DNA of 14,525 nt from W589 sp964611805 (GTDB taxonomy: Bacteria; Chloroflexota; Dehalococcoidia; Dehalococcoidales; Fen-1064). The DNA lies in the NCBI GenBank assembly GCA_964611805.1, contig CAZTBG010000048.1, forward strand, positions 1 through 14,525, written 5' to 3'. The position numbers were made by a program, and so were the translations under genes. Below, piece by piece: positions 1-7,408 of this stretch (within the stretch, counting starts at the first letter, position 1; each line of letters starts with the position of its first letter). Under the pieces are notes generated by a model. It was not told the origin of the DNA. It made no database searches and saw only the letters and a list, made by a program, of their open reading frames with translations.

Positions 1-4
1 CTTC

Positions 5-56
5 CCCCTCTCCTTTGAAGGAGAGGGGTTCACCCTGAAGGGTTCTCCCTGAAGGG
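5..56. repeat. Palindromic G/C-run repeat block upstream of gatA
   Basis: A perfect 11-bp inverted repeat with a 2-nt centre occupies 5-28 (CCCCTCTCCTT / AAGGAGAGGGG). It is followed by two copies of the small palindrome CCCTGAAGGG at 33-42 and 47-56, spaced 14 nt apart. Similar G/C-run palindromes recur at 2353-2452 and 13011-13104, so this is a dispersed intergenic repeat family. The block ends only about 25 nt before the gatA start, so it may be transcribed in the gatA leader. There is no T-run after the first hairpin, so I do not call a terminator. Confidence 0.7.
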
Positions 57-79
57 GATATAAGGGAGTGAGGTAGATA

Positions 80-1534
80 GTGAACCATAACCAGTTGACG
101 ATACACGAAGCCCACCGACTGCTCAGGGAGAAACAGGTCTCATCGGTGGAGTTGACCAGGGCATACCTGGAGCGCATAGAGAAATTGGAACCGGAGGTTG
201 GTGCTTTTGTTACGGTGACCGGGGAGCTTGCCCTGGAGCAAGCCCGGAAGGCCGATGAGCTTATCGCTGCCGGTGATGGTAGTCCCCTCACTGGCATACC
301 GGCGTTGATTAAAGATGTCATGTGCACGCGGGGGGTACGTACCACCTGCTCCTCGAAGATGCTGGAAAATTTCGTACCGCCGTACGATGCTACGGTGGTC
401 GAGAAGCTGAATGGGGCCGGCATGGTGATGGTCGGCAAGAGCAATATGGACGAGTTTGCCATGGGCTCCTCGACGGAGCACTCGGCTTTCTTCCCCACCC
501 ACAACCCCTGGGACCTGTCGCGCGTGCCCGGTGGCAGCAGCGGTGGCTCGGCGGCGGCTGTGGCGGCTGGTGAGGCCGTCTACGCTCTTGGCTCGGATAC
601 CGGCGGTAGTATCCGCCAGCCAGCCGGTTTTTGCAGTGTTACCGGCCTGAAGCCTACATACGGCCGGGTGAGCCGCTACGGTCTGGTGGCCTTTGCCAGT
701 TCGCTCGACCAGATTGGGCCGCTAACACAGGATGTTACCGACTGTGCCCTGGTGATGAACGTTATCGCCGGTTATGATAAACGTGATTCTACCTCCGCCC
801 CATATCCCGTCCCCGACTACACACGGTGCCTGACGGGCGATATTAAGGGGATGAAAATCGGCATCCCCAAGGAGTACTTCGTCGAGGGGATGCAGCCCGA
901 GGTTGAGAAAGCGATACGGGCGGCCATCAGCAAGCTTAAGGAGATGGGAGCAGAAGTCGGTGAGGTATCGTTGCCCCACACCCGCCACGCCCTGGCGGTC
1001 TACTATATTATTGCCCCGTCTGAGGCCTCGGCCAACCTGGCCCGCTACGATGGTACCAAGTACGGCTTTCGCTATCAGGGTGCCGAGACGATGTGGGATA
1101 CGATGGACAAGACACGGCAGTATGGTTTCGGTGATGAGGTGAAAAGGCGTATCATGCTCGGCACCTACGCCCTCTCCGCCGGTTATTACGATGCCTACTA
1201 TCTCAAGGCGCAGAAAGTACGCACCCTGATACGGAGGGAGTTCGATGAGGCCTTCGAGAAGTTCGATGTCCTGGTAACCCCCACCTCCCCCACTGTACCC
1301 TTCAAGATAGGGGAGAAGGTGGACGACCCGGTGCAGATGTACCTCTCCGATGTCTGTACCCTGCCGATAAACATCGCCGGGCTGCCGGGAATGTCAATAC
1401 CGGCCGGCTTCGCCGACGGGCTGCCCATTGGTATGCAGATAATCTCAAAACCCTTCGCCGAGGAGACTATCCTCAAAATTGCCCACACCTATCAGCAGGC
1501 GACCGACTGGCATAAGAGGAGACCTGAGTTCTGA
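80..1534 (+). CDS. gatA: Glutamyl-tRNA(Gln)/aspartyl-tRNA(Asn) amidotransferase subunit A
   Basis: The product is a 484-aa amidase-signature protein, the usual GatA length. In the GatCAB complex, GatA hydrolyses glutamine and supplies ammonia for converting Glu-tRNA(Gln) or Asp-tRNA(Asn) to Gln-tRNA or Asn-tRNA in the cytoplasm. The Ser-cisSer-Lys triad is visible: Lys78 (in ALIKD), Ser153 in the GGSSGGS motif at 151-157, and Ser177 in DTGGSIRQ. These match Lys79/Ser154/Ser178 of the Staphylococcus aureus enzyme with an offset of one. GatA-typical segments such as APSEASANLARYDG and LSAGYYDAYY distinguish it from generic amidases. The start is GTG at 80, with GAGG at 70-73 as the likely ribosome site. 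gatC and gatB are not adjacent within the window: a repeat block lies upstream and a creatininase-like gene 15 nt downstream. Confidence 0.95.
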   Translation: MNHNQLTIHEAHRLLREKQVSSVELTRAYLERIEKLEPEVGAFVTVTGELALEQARKADELIAAGDGSPLTGIPALIKDVMCTRGVRTTCSSKMLENFVPPYDATVVEKLNGAGMVMVGKSNMDEFAMGSSTEHSAFFPTHNPWDLSRVPGGSSGGSAAAVAAGEAVYALGSDTGGSIRQPAGFCSVTGLKPTYGRVSRYGLVAFASSLDQIGPLTQDVTDCALVMNVIAGYDKRDSTSAPYPVPDYTRCLTGDIKGMKIGIPKEYFVEGMQPEVEKAIRAAISKLKEMGAEVGEVSLPHTRHALAVYYIIAPSEASANLARYDGTKYGFRYQGAETMWDTMDKTRQYGFGDEVKRRIMLGTYALSAGYYDAYYLKAQKVRTLIRREFDEAFEKFDVLVTPTSPTVPFKIGEKVDDPVQMYLSDVCTLPINIAGLPGMSIPAGFADGLPIGMQIISKPFAEETILKIAHTYQQATDWHKRRPEF

Positions 1535-1549
1535 ACTAGGGTATTGCGC

Positions 1550-2335
1550 ATGCGTTATGGTGATTTAACCTACGAGGAAATTCGTGACCGGGCAAAGCAG
1601 GGCTGGCTGGCCATAGTTCCTACCGGCTGTACGGAGCAGATGGGGCCGCACCTACCGGTGGACTTTGATACCTGGCAGGCTGAGCATTACTGTCTGGCTG
1701 CCTCAAAGAAGGCAGCTAGCGATTTCGGGGTTCACTCGCTGGTTTTGCCTGTCATGCCATTCGGCCCGACACCAGAGCACCGGAACTTTGGCAGCGGCTA
1801 TATTGATATCCCCAAAGACCTGCACGAGTCTCTCGTATTCGCGATTTTAAAGTCGCTTGCCGAGCAGGGATTTCAGAAAATTGTTGTCTGGCGGGGCTGC
1901 GGCGGGCATGACCTGCGGGAAACGGTAAAGCGGTTTAACAGGCAACACCGAAGTAAGGTCAGGGCCTATTTACCCGGCCACCCATTTCACGATATCTGGT
2001 GCCGTATAGGTAATCCGGACAATCCCGGAGGCCACGCTGATAGCTTCGGCACCTCCATCGCGCTATACCGTCGACCGGAGGCTGTTCGCACTGAGAAAAT
2101 ATCCAATCCTCACAGTAAGGAGGTCGACTGGTCTGACCTTAATCTCGATTTCAGCCGCTACTCAGAAACGGGCGTTATCGGTGACCCCACCGAGGCCAGT
2201 GCCGAACTGGGGGAAAAGCTATGGGAGGCTGTCATTGAGGAGATGGCCTTGATATTGAAGAGTATCGGCGAGGGTAAAGAGAAAAGCCGCTTTATCAGCC
2301 GAGACCGTCTCCACTTCCTGCGGCGTAAATCCTGA
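1550..2335 (+). CDS. Creatininase-family protein with altered active site
   Basis: This 261-aa protein has the creatininase/creatinine amidohydrolase fold, a family of metal-dependent amidohydrolases that also includes MftE. Family landmarks are PTGCTEQMGPHLPVDFD (24-40), the glycine-rich CGGH (117-120), GGHADSFGTS (160-169) and GDPTEASAELGEKLWEA (211-227). Measured from Glu29, the usual metal-binding histidine (EQHG) is Met31. The usual glutamate in the later HAGExETS-like motif is Gly167 here (HADSFGTS). His34, Asp40, His120 and His162 remain. It may therefore be a mononuclear enzyme, have a different activity, or be non-catalytic. ATG at 1550 is preferred over the in-frame TTG at 1544 because AGGG at 1538-1541 is properly spaced from it. 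It probably shares a transcript with gatA (15-nt gap). The substrate is unknown. Confidence 0.85.
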   Translation: MRYGDLTYEEIRDRAKQGWLAIVPTGCTEQMGPHLPVDFDTWQAEHYCLAASKKAASDFGVHSLVLPVMPFGPTPEHRNFGSGYIDIPKDLHESLVFAILKSLAEQGFQKIVVWRGCGGHDLRETVKRFNRQHRSKVRAYLPGHPFHDIWCRIGNPDNPGGHADSFGTSIALYRRPEAVRTEKISNPHSKEVDWSDLNLDFSRYSETGVIGDPTEASAELGEKLWEAVIEEMALILKSIGEGKEKSRFISRDRLHFLRRKS

Positions 2336-2352
2336 TAAAAGGAGAGTTCTCT

Positions 2353-2494
2353 AGAGGGCGAAGTCCCTCTTTCCAAAACTCTTCCCGTTGAAATCCCTCT
2401 CAATCTCCCTTTGCGAAAGAGAGAGGTTGAGTTCCCCCCTTTGAAAAGGGGGACCAAGGGCGATTTTGGAATTGATTCGCTGCACTCGCAATAA
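2353..2494. repeat. Intergenic cluster of palindromes between two operons
   Basis: This fills most of the 180-nt gap between the creatininase-like gene and the next gene. It contains AGAGGG/CCCTCT at 2353-2370, a longer hairpin at 2399-2431 with CTCAATCTC/GAGGTTGAG arms (one wobble), and a perfect 8-bp stem CCCCCTTT/AAAGGGGG with a GA loop at 2435-2452. At 2471-2494 there is a segment reminiscent of the dispersed TTCGCTnCGCTCGCAAT repeats seen in many environmental genomes (recognition from memory). The 12-mer TGAAATCCCTCT at 2389-2400 is repeated exactly at 13060-13071. The hairpins could weaken read-through from upstream, but none has a clear T-run. Confidence 0.7.
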
Positions 2495-2515
2495 CACAAA
2501 AGGGGAGGTGGGGTA

Positions 2516-2740
2516 TTGAATAACCTTGAGGTAAGATGTTATTCTGGTCATACTTATGCAGAGAGACCGGAGTCCTTCCGCTGGCAGGATGTGGAATATC
2601 AGGTCCAGGAGATAGAAGGGACCTGGCAGGAACCGGGGAAAAGGTGCTTTCGGGTGCGCGTGGGGGGGAACAAAAGGTTTAAGCTCTGCTATAATGTAGC
2701 AGAAGGACGGTGGTCCTTGACCGAGCTTGTGAGGAGCTGA
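2516..2740 (+). CDS. Small hypothetical protein (74 aa)
   Basis: This small, charged, aromatic-rich protein has no signal peptide or membrane segment. Its pattern ERPESFRW, then YQVQEI, a central Trp, FRVRV, FKLCYN and WSLTEL alternates hydrophobic and polar residues as in a small beta-barrel or beta-sheet domain. It faintly resembles DUF6504-type proteins (PESF-W, V-I--W, RV, L--D---WxL), but that is an impression and not a search result. The start is TTG at 2516, supported by a strong GGGGAGG site at 2502-2508. The stop lies 3 nt before the Lrp-type regulator and the end of this ORF contains that gene's GAGGAG ribosome site, so the two are translationally linked. The function is unknown. 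Confidence 0.7.
   Translation: MNNLEVRCYSGHTYAERPESFRWQDVEYQVQEIEGTWQEPGKRCFRVRVGGNKRFKLCYNVAEGRWSLTELVRS
2687..2695 (+). promoter_or_regulatory. Possible extended -10 promoter for the lrp-aminotransferase genes
   Basis: TG-C-TATAAT inside the end of the 74-aa ORF matches an extended -10 element exactly. Transcription would begin near 2702, leaving about 42 nt before the regulator ATG at 2744. There is no good -35 hexamer at 17 nt (GAACAA-like), which is acceptable for an extended -10 but makes the call tentative. Confidence 0.35.
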
Positions 2741-2743
2741 TAG

Positions 2744-3226
2744 ATGTTGAGTGACATTCTCAAGATACTTGAGAACGATGCCCGGACAACTCCCAAGCAG
2801 ATTGCCGAGATGACAGGCATGTCTCTGGCCGAGGTTTCCAGGCTCATCAAGCAGGCCTTGAAAGACCGCACCATTCTCAAATACAAGGCAATAGTCAACT
2901 GGGACCAGGTCGAAGGCGAGCATGTTTGGGCGCTGATTGAGGTCAAGCTTACTCCCCAGAAGGACGTTGGCTTCGACTCCATAGCCGAGCGTATCTACCG
3001 CTTTCCACAGACACGCACGGTGTATCTCGTCTCCGGCACCTATGACCTGTTTGTGCTGGTGGCGGGCAAGAGCAACCACGAGATTGCCGACTTCGTTTCT
3101 CAGAAGCTGTCCCATATCGAGGGAGTAACTCAGACCGTCACCCAGTTCGTCCTCAAGAGGTACAAGGAGGACGGTGAAATTGTTGAAGGCCAGGAGGAGG
3201 TTAAGCGTCAGCCCGTAATACTCTAG
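2744..3226 (+). CDS. Lrp/AsnC family transcriptional regulator
   Basis: The 160-aa protein has the two-part Lrp/AsnC layout. An N-terminal winged helix-turn-helix spans about 1-50 (LSDILKILENDARTTPKQIA, then MSLAEVSRLIKQALKDRTILKYKAIV). A RAM ligand-binding/oligomerisation domain spans about 60-138 and includes the typical SGTYDLFVLV turn at 97-106. Such proteins sense amino acids or related metabolites and control neighbouring genes. The C-terminal 20 residues are a charged tail. The start ATG has GAGGAG at 2731-2736 with a 7-nt spacer. The gene sits 39 nt upstream of a class I aminotransferase, so it probably regulates that gene and perhaps itself. The effector cannot be read from the sequence. 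Confidence 0.92.
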   Translation: MLSDILKILENDARTTPKQIAEMTGMSLAEVSRLIKQALKDRTILKYKAIVNWDQVEGEHVWALIEVKLTPQKDVGFDSIAERIYRFPQTRTVYLVSGTYDLFVLVAGKSNHEIADFVSQKLSHIEGVTQTVTQFVLKRYKEDGEIVEGQEEVKRQPVIL

Positions 3227-3265
3227 CGGCACGCATGTTTTTCGCTGACCTGTCAGGAGACTGTT

Positions 3266-4459
3266 ATGGTATCGAAGTCTAAACCAGGGGTCCATAGCAA
3301 GAAGTACCACATATCGAAGCGGACAAACCAGCTTTCCCCTTCGGGGATACGCAAGTTCTTTGACCTGCTGGCCTCCATCGAAGGAGTGATTTCGCTGGGT
3401 GTTGGCGAGCCTGACTACGCCACTCCGTGGCATATTATTGAGTCGGCCATCGAGTCGCTGGAGAAGGGTCAGACGATGTACACCTCCAACCTGGGTATGC
3501 CCGAGTTGCGCGAGGAGCTTGCCCGATACCTGTATCACCATTACGACCTGCAATACGACCCCAATACAGAGCTCCTGATTACGGTAGGTGTCAGTGAGGC
3601 GCTGGACCTGGCAATGAGGGCCATTCTCGACCCCGGAGAAGAGGTAATCATGCCCGACCCCCATTACGTTGCTTATGATGCCTGTGTTATTCTCGCCGGA
3701 GGTAAGGCAATTACCGTGCCGACATATGAGGATGACGGCTTTGAATTAAGCGCCGCCGATATTGAGGCACGCATAACTGACAGGACCAGGGCAGTCCTTA
3801 TTGGCTATCCGGCGAACCCCACTGGTGCCGTGATGAGCCGTGAGAAAATGACGGAGGTTGCCGAGGTGGCCAAACACTACGGGTTGCTGGTCATTTCCGA
3901 CGAGATTTATGCGAAACTGGTCTACGGAGTGGAGCATACCTGTGTAGCTGCCTTGCCCGATATGAGAGAGCATACCATTCTGCTCGGTGGTTTCTCCAAG
4001 GCGTATGCCATGACCGGCTGGCGCATCGGCTATGCGGCAGCCCCCAGAGAAGTAATCGCCGCTATGACCAAGATACACCAGTATACAATGATGTGCGCCC
4101 CGACAATGGCCCAGGTGGCGGCGACTGAGGCACTTAGGGCGGGTGAAGAAAGCGCCGCTGAAATGGTGGAGGACTATGGCCGGCGTCGTCTCGTTATGGT
4201 CAAGGGGCTGTGTGATATTGGTCTGTCGTGTTTTGAGCCGAAGGGAGCATTTTACGCTTTTCCATCAATCAAGAAGACCGGCATGACTTCAGAGGAGTTT
4301 GCCGAGGCACTGCTTACGGAAGAGAAGGTGGCCGTGGTTCCTGGTTCCGCCTTTGGGGATTGTGGTGAGGGGTATGTTCGTTGCTGCTATGCTACCTCGA
4401 TGGCTGATATTGAGGAAGCCCTTGCCAGGATGAAACGTTTTGTCAGCAGGCACGGCTAG
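3266..4459 (+). CDS. Class I/II pyridoxal-phosphate aminotransferase (AspB/PatA-like)
   Basis: This 397-aa fold-type I aminotransferase transfers amino groups between an amino acid and a 2-oxoacid in the cytoplasm. Visible PLP-site residues are Asn184 (PANPTG), Asp212 and Tyr215 (SDEIY), the Schiff-base Lys245 (GGFSKAYAMTGWRIGY), Arg253, and the carboxylate-binding Arg372 near the C-terminus (GYVRCCYATS). The overall pattern, including the N-terminal LSPSGIRKF and SLGVGEPDY, fits the subgroup Ig aspartate/aromatic/alanine-type enzymes. The exact substrate (Asp, aromatic amino acid, Ala) is not determined. ATG at 3266 has AGGAG at 3255-3259. The Lrp-type regulator directly upstream suggests amino-acid-responsive control. 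The first 20 residues form a polar extension before the conserved core. Confidence 0.92.
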   Translation: MVSKSKPGVHSKKYHISKRTNQLSPSGIRKFFDLLASIEGVISLGVGEPDYATPWHIIESAIESLEKGQTMYTSNLGMPELREELARYLYHHYDLQYDPNTELLITVGVSEALDLAMRAILDPGEEVIMPDPHYVAYDACVILAGGKAITVPTYEDDGFELSAADIEARITDRTRAVLIGYPANPTGAVMSREKMTEVAEVAKHYGLLVISDEIYAKLVYGVEHTCVAALPDMREHTILLGGFSKAYAMTGWRIGYAAAPREVIAAMTKIHQYTMMCAPTMAQVAATEALRAGEESAAEMVEDYGRRRLVMVKGLCDIGLSCFEPKGAFYAFPSIKKTGMTSEEFAEALLTEEKVAVVPGSAFGDCGEGYVRCCYATSMADIEEALARMKRFVSRHG

Positions 4460-4503
4460 GGTTGGCGGGTATATTTTCAGGGACTCGCTGCAGGTAAGTA
4501 ATA

Positions 4504-4728
4504 TTGGCAAAGAAGCTACGCTGTGACAGGTGCGGTCTCGAACTCACTGAAAAGGATGACCTCAACCTGGCCTATGGTGGCATGACAGCGTGGCAGACGG
4601 CCGCCAGAGCACGTGGTATTGAGCCGAGGGGTATATTACCCTGCAAGAATTATGTCCGTTGCGGGGGCGAAATAGTCGAGGTCAATGAGGAGGGACCTGG
4701 GTGGCTGAGGAAGCTGTTTGGCCGGTAG
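4504..4728 (+). CDS. Small four-cysteine (zinc-ribbon-like) hypothetical protein
   Basis: The 74-aa protein has a CxxC pair at Cys7/Cys10 (LRCDRCG) and a second pair, Cys47 and Cys53 (PCKNYVRCGG), which could together bind zinc as a ribbon-like site. The middle (20-45) is Ala/Arg-rich and probably helical, and the C-terminus ends in a basic-aromatic WLRKLFGR. There is no signal peptide. The start is TTG at 4504 with only a modest AGGT site at 4492-4495. It lies 44 nt after the aminotransferase gene and 27 nt before purM, so it is likely part of the same transcript. I recognise no named family, and zinc binding is inferred from cysteine spacing only. Confidence 0.65.
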   Translation: MAKKLRCDRCGLELTEKDDLNLAYGGMTAWQTAARARGIEPRGILPCKNYVRCGGEIVEVNEEGPGWLRKLFGR

Positions 4729-4755
4729 AATAAGAGCATTCAGGAGCAAGGTGTC

Positions 4756-5766
4756 ATGGGAGAAACCTACGCCGGGGCTGGTGTGGATATTGATGCTAAA
4801 GACAGGGCAGTAGAACGTATCGGTAAGCTGGCACAGTCTACCCTTCGTCCTGAGGTCCTGAGTGGCGTCGGCTTTTTCGGTGGGCTTTTTGAGTTTATGG
4901 GCGATACCGGCTCGGTTCTGGTGTCCAGCATTGACCAGGTTGGTACCAAGACAAAGATTGCCAACGCCCTGGGCAAGCACGATACGGTCGGCATTGATAT
5001 AGTCAGTCACTGTGTCAACGACATCTTCACCTGCGGCGCTGAGCCACTGTTCTTTCTGGACTATATCGGCATGGGTAAGATGATACCGGATAAGGTGGAG
5101 GCCATCGTTCAAGGACTGGCCCGGGCCTGCCGCGAGGTTGGTTGTGCCCTTATTGGTGGCGAAACCGGAGAAATGGCCGGACTTTATGCAACCCCTGAGG
5201 ACTATGACCTGGTAGGTTTTGTCATCGGGATGGTGAAGAAAGAGAAGATTATCACGGGCAAGGCGATTACTGTTGGTGATACCATTATCGGTTTGCCATC
5301 CAGTGGCTTGCATACCAACGGTTATTCTCTGGTGCGCAAAATTTTCGGTGAGACCAGAACAGCATTGGATACCCCTTACCCTGAGCTGGGGCGGACTCTG
5401 GGAGAGGAACTCTTGGAACCGCACCGCTGCTACTACAACCGATTGAAGCCACTGTTACCCTTTATAAAAGGGATGGCACATATCACCGGCGGTGGTCTAA
5501 TTGAAAATGTGCCCCGTGTTCTACCTGAGGGTGTAGCAGCGCACTTTGAGAGTCGGACCTGGGCTGCCCCCCCAATCTTTGACCTTATTCAGCGGCGGGG
5601 TAACGTTGACCGCGACGAGATGTACCGCGTCTTCAATATGGGTATCGGCATGGCGGTGATATGCTCACCCGAGCACGCCAGCCGGATAACACGAGCCCTG
5701 CCTGAAGCAGAGGTCGTCGGTGAAGTTATCAAGCAAACGGGCGACACAAGGGTAGTTATTGCGTAG
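4756..5766 (+). CDS. purM: Phosphoribosylformylglycinamidine cyclo-ligase (AIR synthetase)
   Basis: The 336-aa enzyme makes 5-aminoimidazole ribonucleotide from FGAM and ATP, the fifth step of purine synthesis. Family motifs are GVDIDAKDRAVERI (9-22), RPEVLSGVGFFGGLFE (31-46), a DGVGTK-like ATP motif at 60-65 that reads DQVGTK, CVNDI (86-90), GAEPLFFLDY (94-103), GGETGEM (134-140), SSGLHTNGYSL (182-192) and a later HITGGGL. Length is close to the usual ~345 aa. Gly-to-Gln in the DGVGTK motif is unusual, though the surrounding charged and glycine residues are kept. ATG at 4756 has AGGAG at 4742-4746. No other purine gene is adjacent in the window; it appears to be the last gene of the run that includes the aminotransferase. 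Confidence 0.95.
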   Translation: MGETYAGAGVDIDAKDRAVERIGKLAQSTLRPEVLSGVGFFGGLFEFMGDTGSVLVSSIDQVGTKTKIANALGKHDTVGIDIVSHCVNDIFTCGAEPLFFLDYIGMGKMIPDKVEAIVQGLARACREVGCALIGGETGEMAGLYATPEDYDLVGFVIGMVKKEKIITGKAITVGDTIIGLPSSGLHTNGYSLVRKIFGETRTALDTPYPELGRTLGEELLEPHRCYYNRLKPLLPFIKGMAHITGGGLIENVPRVLPEGVAAHFESRTWAAPPIFDLIQRRGNVDRDEMYRVFNMGIGMAVICSPEHASRITRALPEAEVVGEVIKQTGDTRVVIA

Positions 5767-5836
5767 GCAGGCCTGGAGCGGGGAGCCCTGTTTGTACCCG
5801 CCAATTATTGCCAAGGTTTAATGACTTTTACTCTGT

Positions 5837-5865
5837 TTGTCTTCCTCTTGGCCGTGATATATAAT
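5837..5865 (+). promoter_or_regulatory. Sigma70-type promoter for plsC-ispH
   Basis: TTGTCT (5837-5842) and a perfect TATAAT (5860-5865) are separated by exactly 17 nt. Transcription would start near 5872, giving a leader of about 35 nt before the GTG of plsC. It lies in the 140-nt gap after purM, which otherwise shows no gene and no convincing terminator. This separates plsC-ispH as its own transcription unit, although read-through from purM is possible. Confidence 0.6.
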
Positions 5866-5906
5866 CCACGTAAATAATTTCCTGTATCTGTAAGAGGATT
5901 TAAGCC

Positions 5907-6542
5907 GTGCACTGGGTATACCGGGTCTCTTATCCAGTAGTCTGGACACTGATATTCTTGTTGAGCCGCTGGCAGATAAGGGGCAAAGAGAATGTACCCC
6001 GGGAAGGTCCCCTGCTGGTTGTTGCCAACCATATGACAAACCTTGACCCGCCTTTGCTCAGCGTCAGCCTGGGGCGGTATGTGGTATTTATGGCCAAGGA
6101 AGGGCTGTTTCGCTCCAGACTGGGCGGCTATTTCATTCGTGGTCTCGGAGCGATTCCGTTACGACGGAATGGGATTCAGCGGGAAGCGCTAATAGCTGCC
6201 GAGAAAATACTGGCTGACGGCTATGCTCTGGCTGTATTCCCCGAAGGTATGAGAAGCCGGACCCATAAGCTACGACGTGCTTTCCCCGGCGCAGCACTAA
6301 TTGCGCTGCAGACTGGCGTTCCCATACTGCCAGTAGCTATTACCGGCACAGAGGCTGTCAGAGGTATGGCCTGGTTGCGACGCCCAAGGCTCACGGTCAC
6401 TTTTGGGCAGCCCTTCTACCTGTTGCCGACTAATGGTAAAAAAGACCGCGATGAATGTGCTGAATACATCATGGAGCGTATCGCTGAGCTTCTTCCTGAA
6501 AACTACCGGGGAGCCTATGCCCGTGTAAGGGCGGAGCAGTGA
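5907..6542 (+). CDS. plsC: 1-acyl-sn-glycerol-3-phosphate acyltransferase
   Basis: The 211-aa PlsC/LPLAT-family enzyme adds the second acyl chain in phosphatidic acid synthesis at the membrane. Residues 5-20 form a hydrophobic stretch (YRVSYPVVWTLIFLLS) suited to membrane attachment. The catalytic NHxxxxD box is NHMTNLD at 41-47 (His42, Asp47). Further motifs are GAIPLRR (81-87), FPEGMRS (111-117) and PVAITGT (142-148). The start is GTG at 5907, with GAGGA at 5894-5898. The protein is short but typical of Gram-positive-type and Chloroflexota PlsC. It is followed 2 nt later by ispH; plsC and ispH neighbours, sometimes with cmk, are known in other bacteria. Confidence 0.92.
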   Translation: MHWVYRVSYPVVWTLIFLLSRWQIRGKENVPREGPLLVVANHMTNLDPPLLSVSLGRYVVFMAKEGLFRSRLGGYFIRGLGAIPLRRNGIQREALIAAEKILADGYALAVFPEGMRSRTHKLRRAFPGAALIALQTGVPILPVAITGTEAVRGMAWLRRPRLTVTFGQPFYLLPTNGKKDRDECAEYIMERIAELLPENYRGAYARVRAEQ

Positions 6543-6544
6543 GT

Positions 6545-7408
6545 ATGACAGTAAAGATTGAAAAGGCTGCCGGTATGGGATTTTGCTTTGGAGTGAAGCG
6601 GGCTATCGACATTCTGGAGAAGGTCGCCCGTGAACGGGGCACCGTTGAGACGCTGGGCCCGGTTGTCCATAACAAGCAGGTAGTACAGAGGCTGGCCGAA
6701 ATTGGTGTTACGGTAGCCAGGGATGTTGATGACATCAGGGGTGATACGGTAGCTACTGGCGCCCATGGCATCAGTCCCCAGCTAGAAGAAGAAATCAGAG
6801 CCCGGCATATTCAAATCATCAATACTACATATTGTCCGTTTGTGCGGCGGGCACAGCTTGTGGCGGCCAGGTTGGCCAAGTCTGGCTTTTTTGTCGTGGT
6901 ATATGGTGATGCTGAACACCCTGAAGTGAAGGGCATACTTGGCTGGGCCGGTGGCAGGGGAATGGCTACTTTGAACGCTGATTCCGTAGCTAAGCTTAAT
7001 CCGTTACCCCGCAGATTAGGTGTCCTTGCCCAGACAACTCAAATACCGGCCAACTTCACTGAGTTTGCTAAGAAGCTTATTGACTCTGCCTTTGCCAGGG
7101 ACTCCGAGCTACGTATTATTGACACTATCTGCCATGATATTAGAAAACGGCAGGCGGCGGCGCTTGAACTGGCCAGAAGGGTAGAGGTCATGCTTGTCAT
7201 TGGCGACCACACCAGCGCCAACACCAACCGTCTGGCTGAATTATGTTCGACGGTAACCAGGACCTACCTGATTGAGATTTCCGACGAGATTCAGATGTCA
7301 TGGTTGGAGGGGCGCTCTCATATAGGCGTCACGGCAGGTGCATCCACACCGGAGCAGACTATTAACGAGGTGCTGGCCAGGCTGGAGGCTATCACTGGGA
7401 ATTCATAG
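6545..7408 (+). CDS. ispH: 4-hydroxy-3-methylbut-2-enyl diphosphate reductase
   Basis: The 287-aa [4Fe-4S] enzyme performs the last step of the non-mevalonate isoprenoid pathway, giving IPP and DMAPP. Numbered from ATG 6545, the three cluster cysteines are Cys14 (GFCFGV), Cys97 (TYCPFV) and Cys196 (TICHD), close to E. coli 12/96/197. Substrate-site residues include His42 (VVHN), His74 (GAHG), His125 and Glu128 (EHPEV), Ser224/Asn226 (TSANTNR), and the late TAGASTPE. The motif before the second cysteine reads TTYC rather than the common DATC or DTTC. ATG at 6545 is chosen over the overlapping GTG at 6539 because GGAG at 6533-6536 is then 8 nt away. Its TAG stop lies directly against the stop of the convergent minus-strand gene (overlap 7403-7408). 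It implies use of the MEP pathway. Confidence 0.95.
   Translation: MTVKIEKAAGMGFCFGVKRAIDILEKVARERGTVETLGPVVHNKQVVQRLAEIGVTVARDVDDIRGDTVATGAHGISPQLEEEIRARHIQIINTTYCPFVRRAQLVAARLAKSGFFVVVYGDAEHPEVKGILGWAGGRGMATLNADSVAKLNPLPRRLGVLAQTTQIPANFTEFAKKLIDSAFARDSELRIIDTICHDIRKRQAAALELARRVEVMLVIGDHTSANTNRLAELCSTVTRTYLIEISDEIQMSWLEGRSHIGVTAGASTPEQTINEVLARLEAITGNS

Noticed and set aside
2351..3664. Long minus-strand open frame of 437 codons
   Set aside because: It lies opposite the Lrp regulator, the small protein and the aminotransferase start, has no recognisable domain, and crosses a palindrome block. It is a shadow frame of the + strand genes.
4636..5424. Minus-strand open frame of 262 codons
   Set aside because: It is antisense to purM and the four-cysteine gene, with no motif; both + strand genes are well supported.
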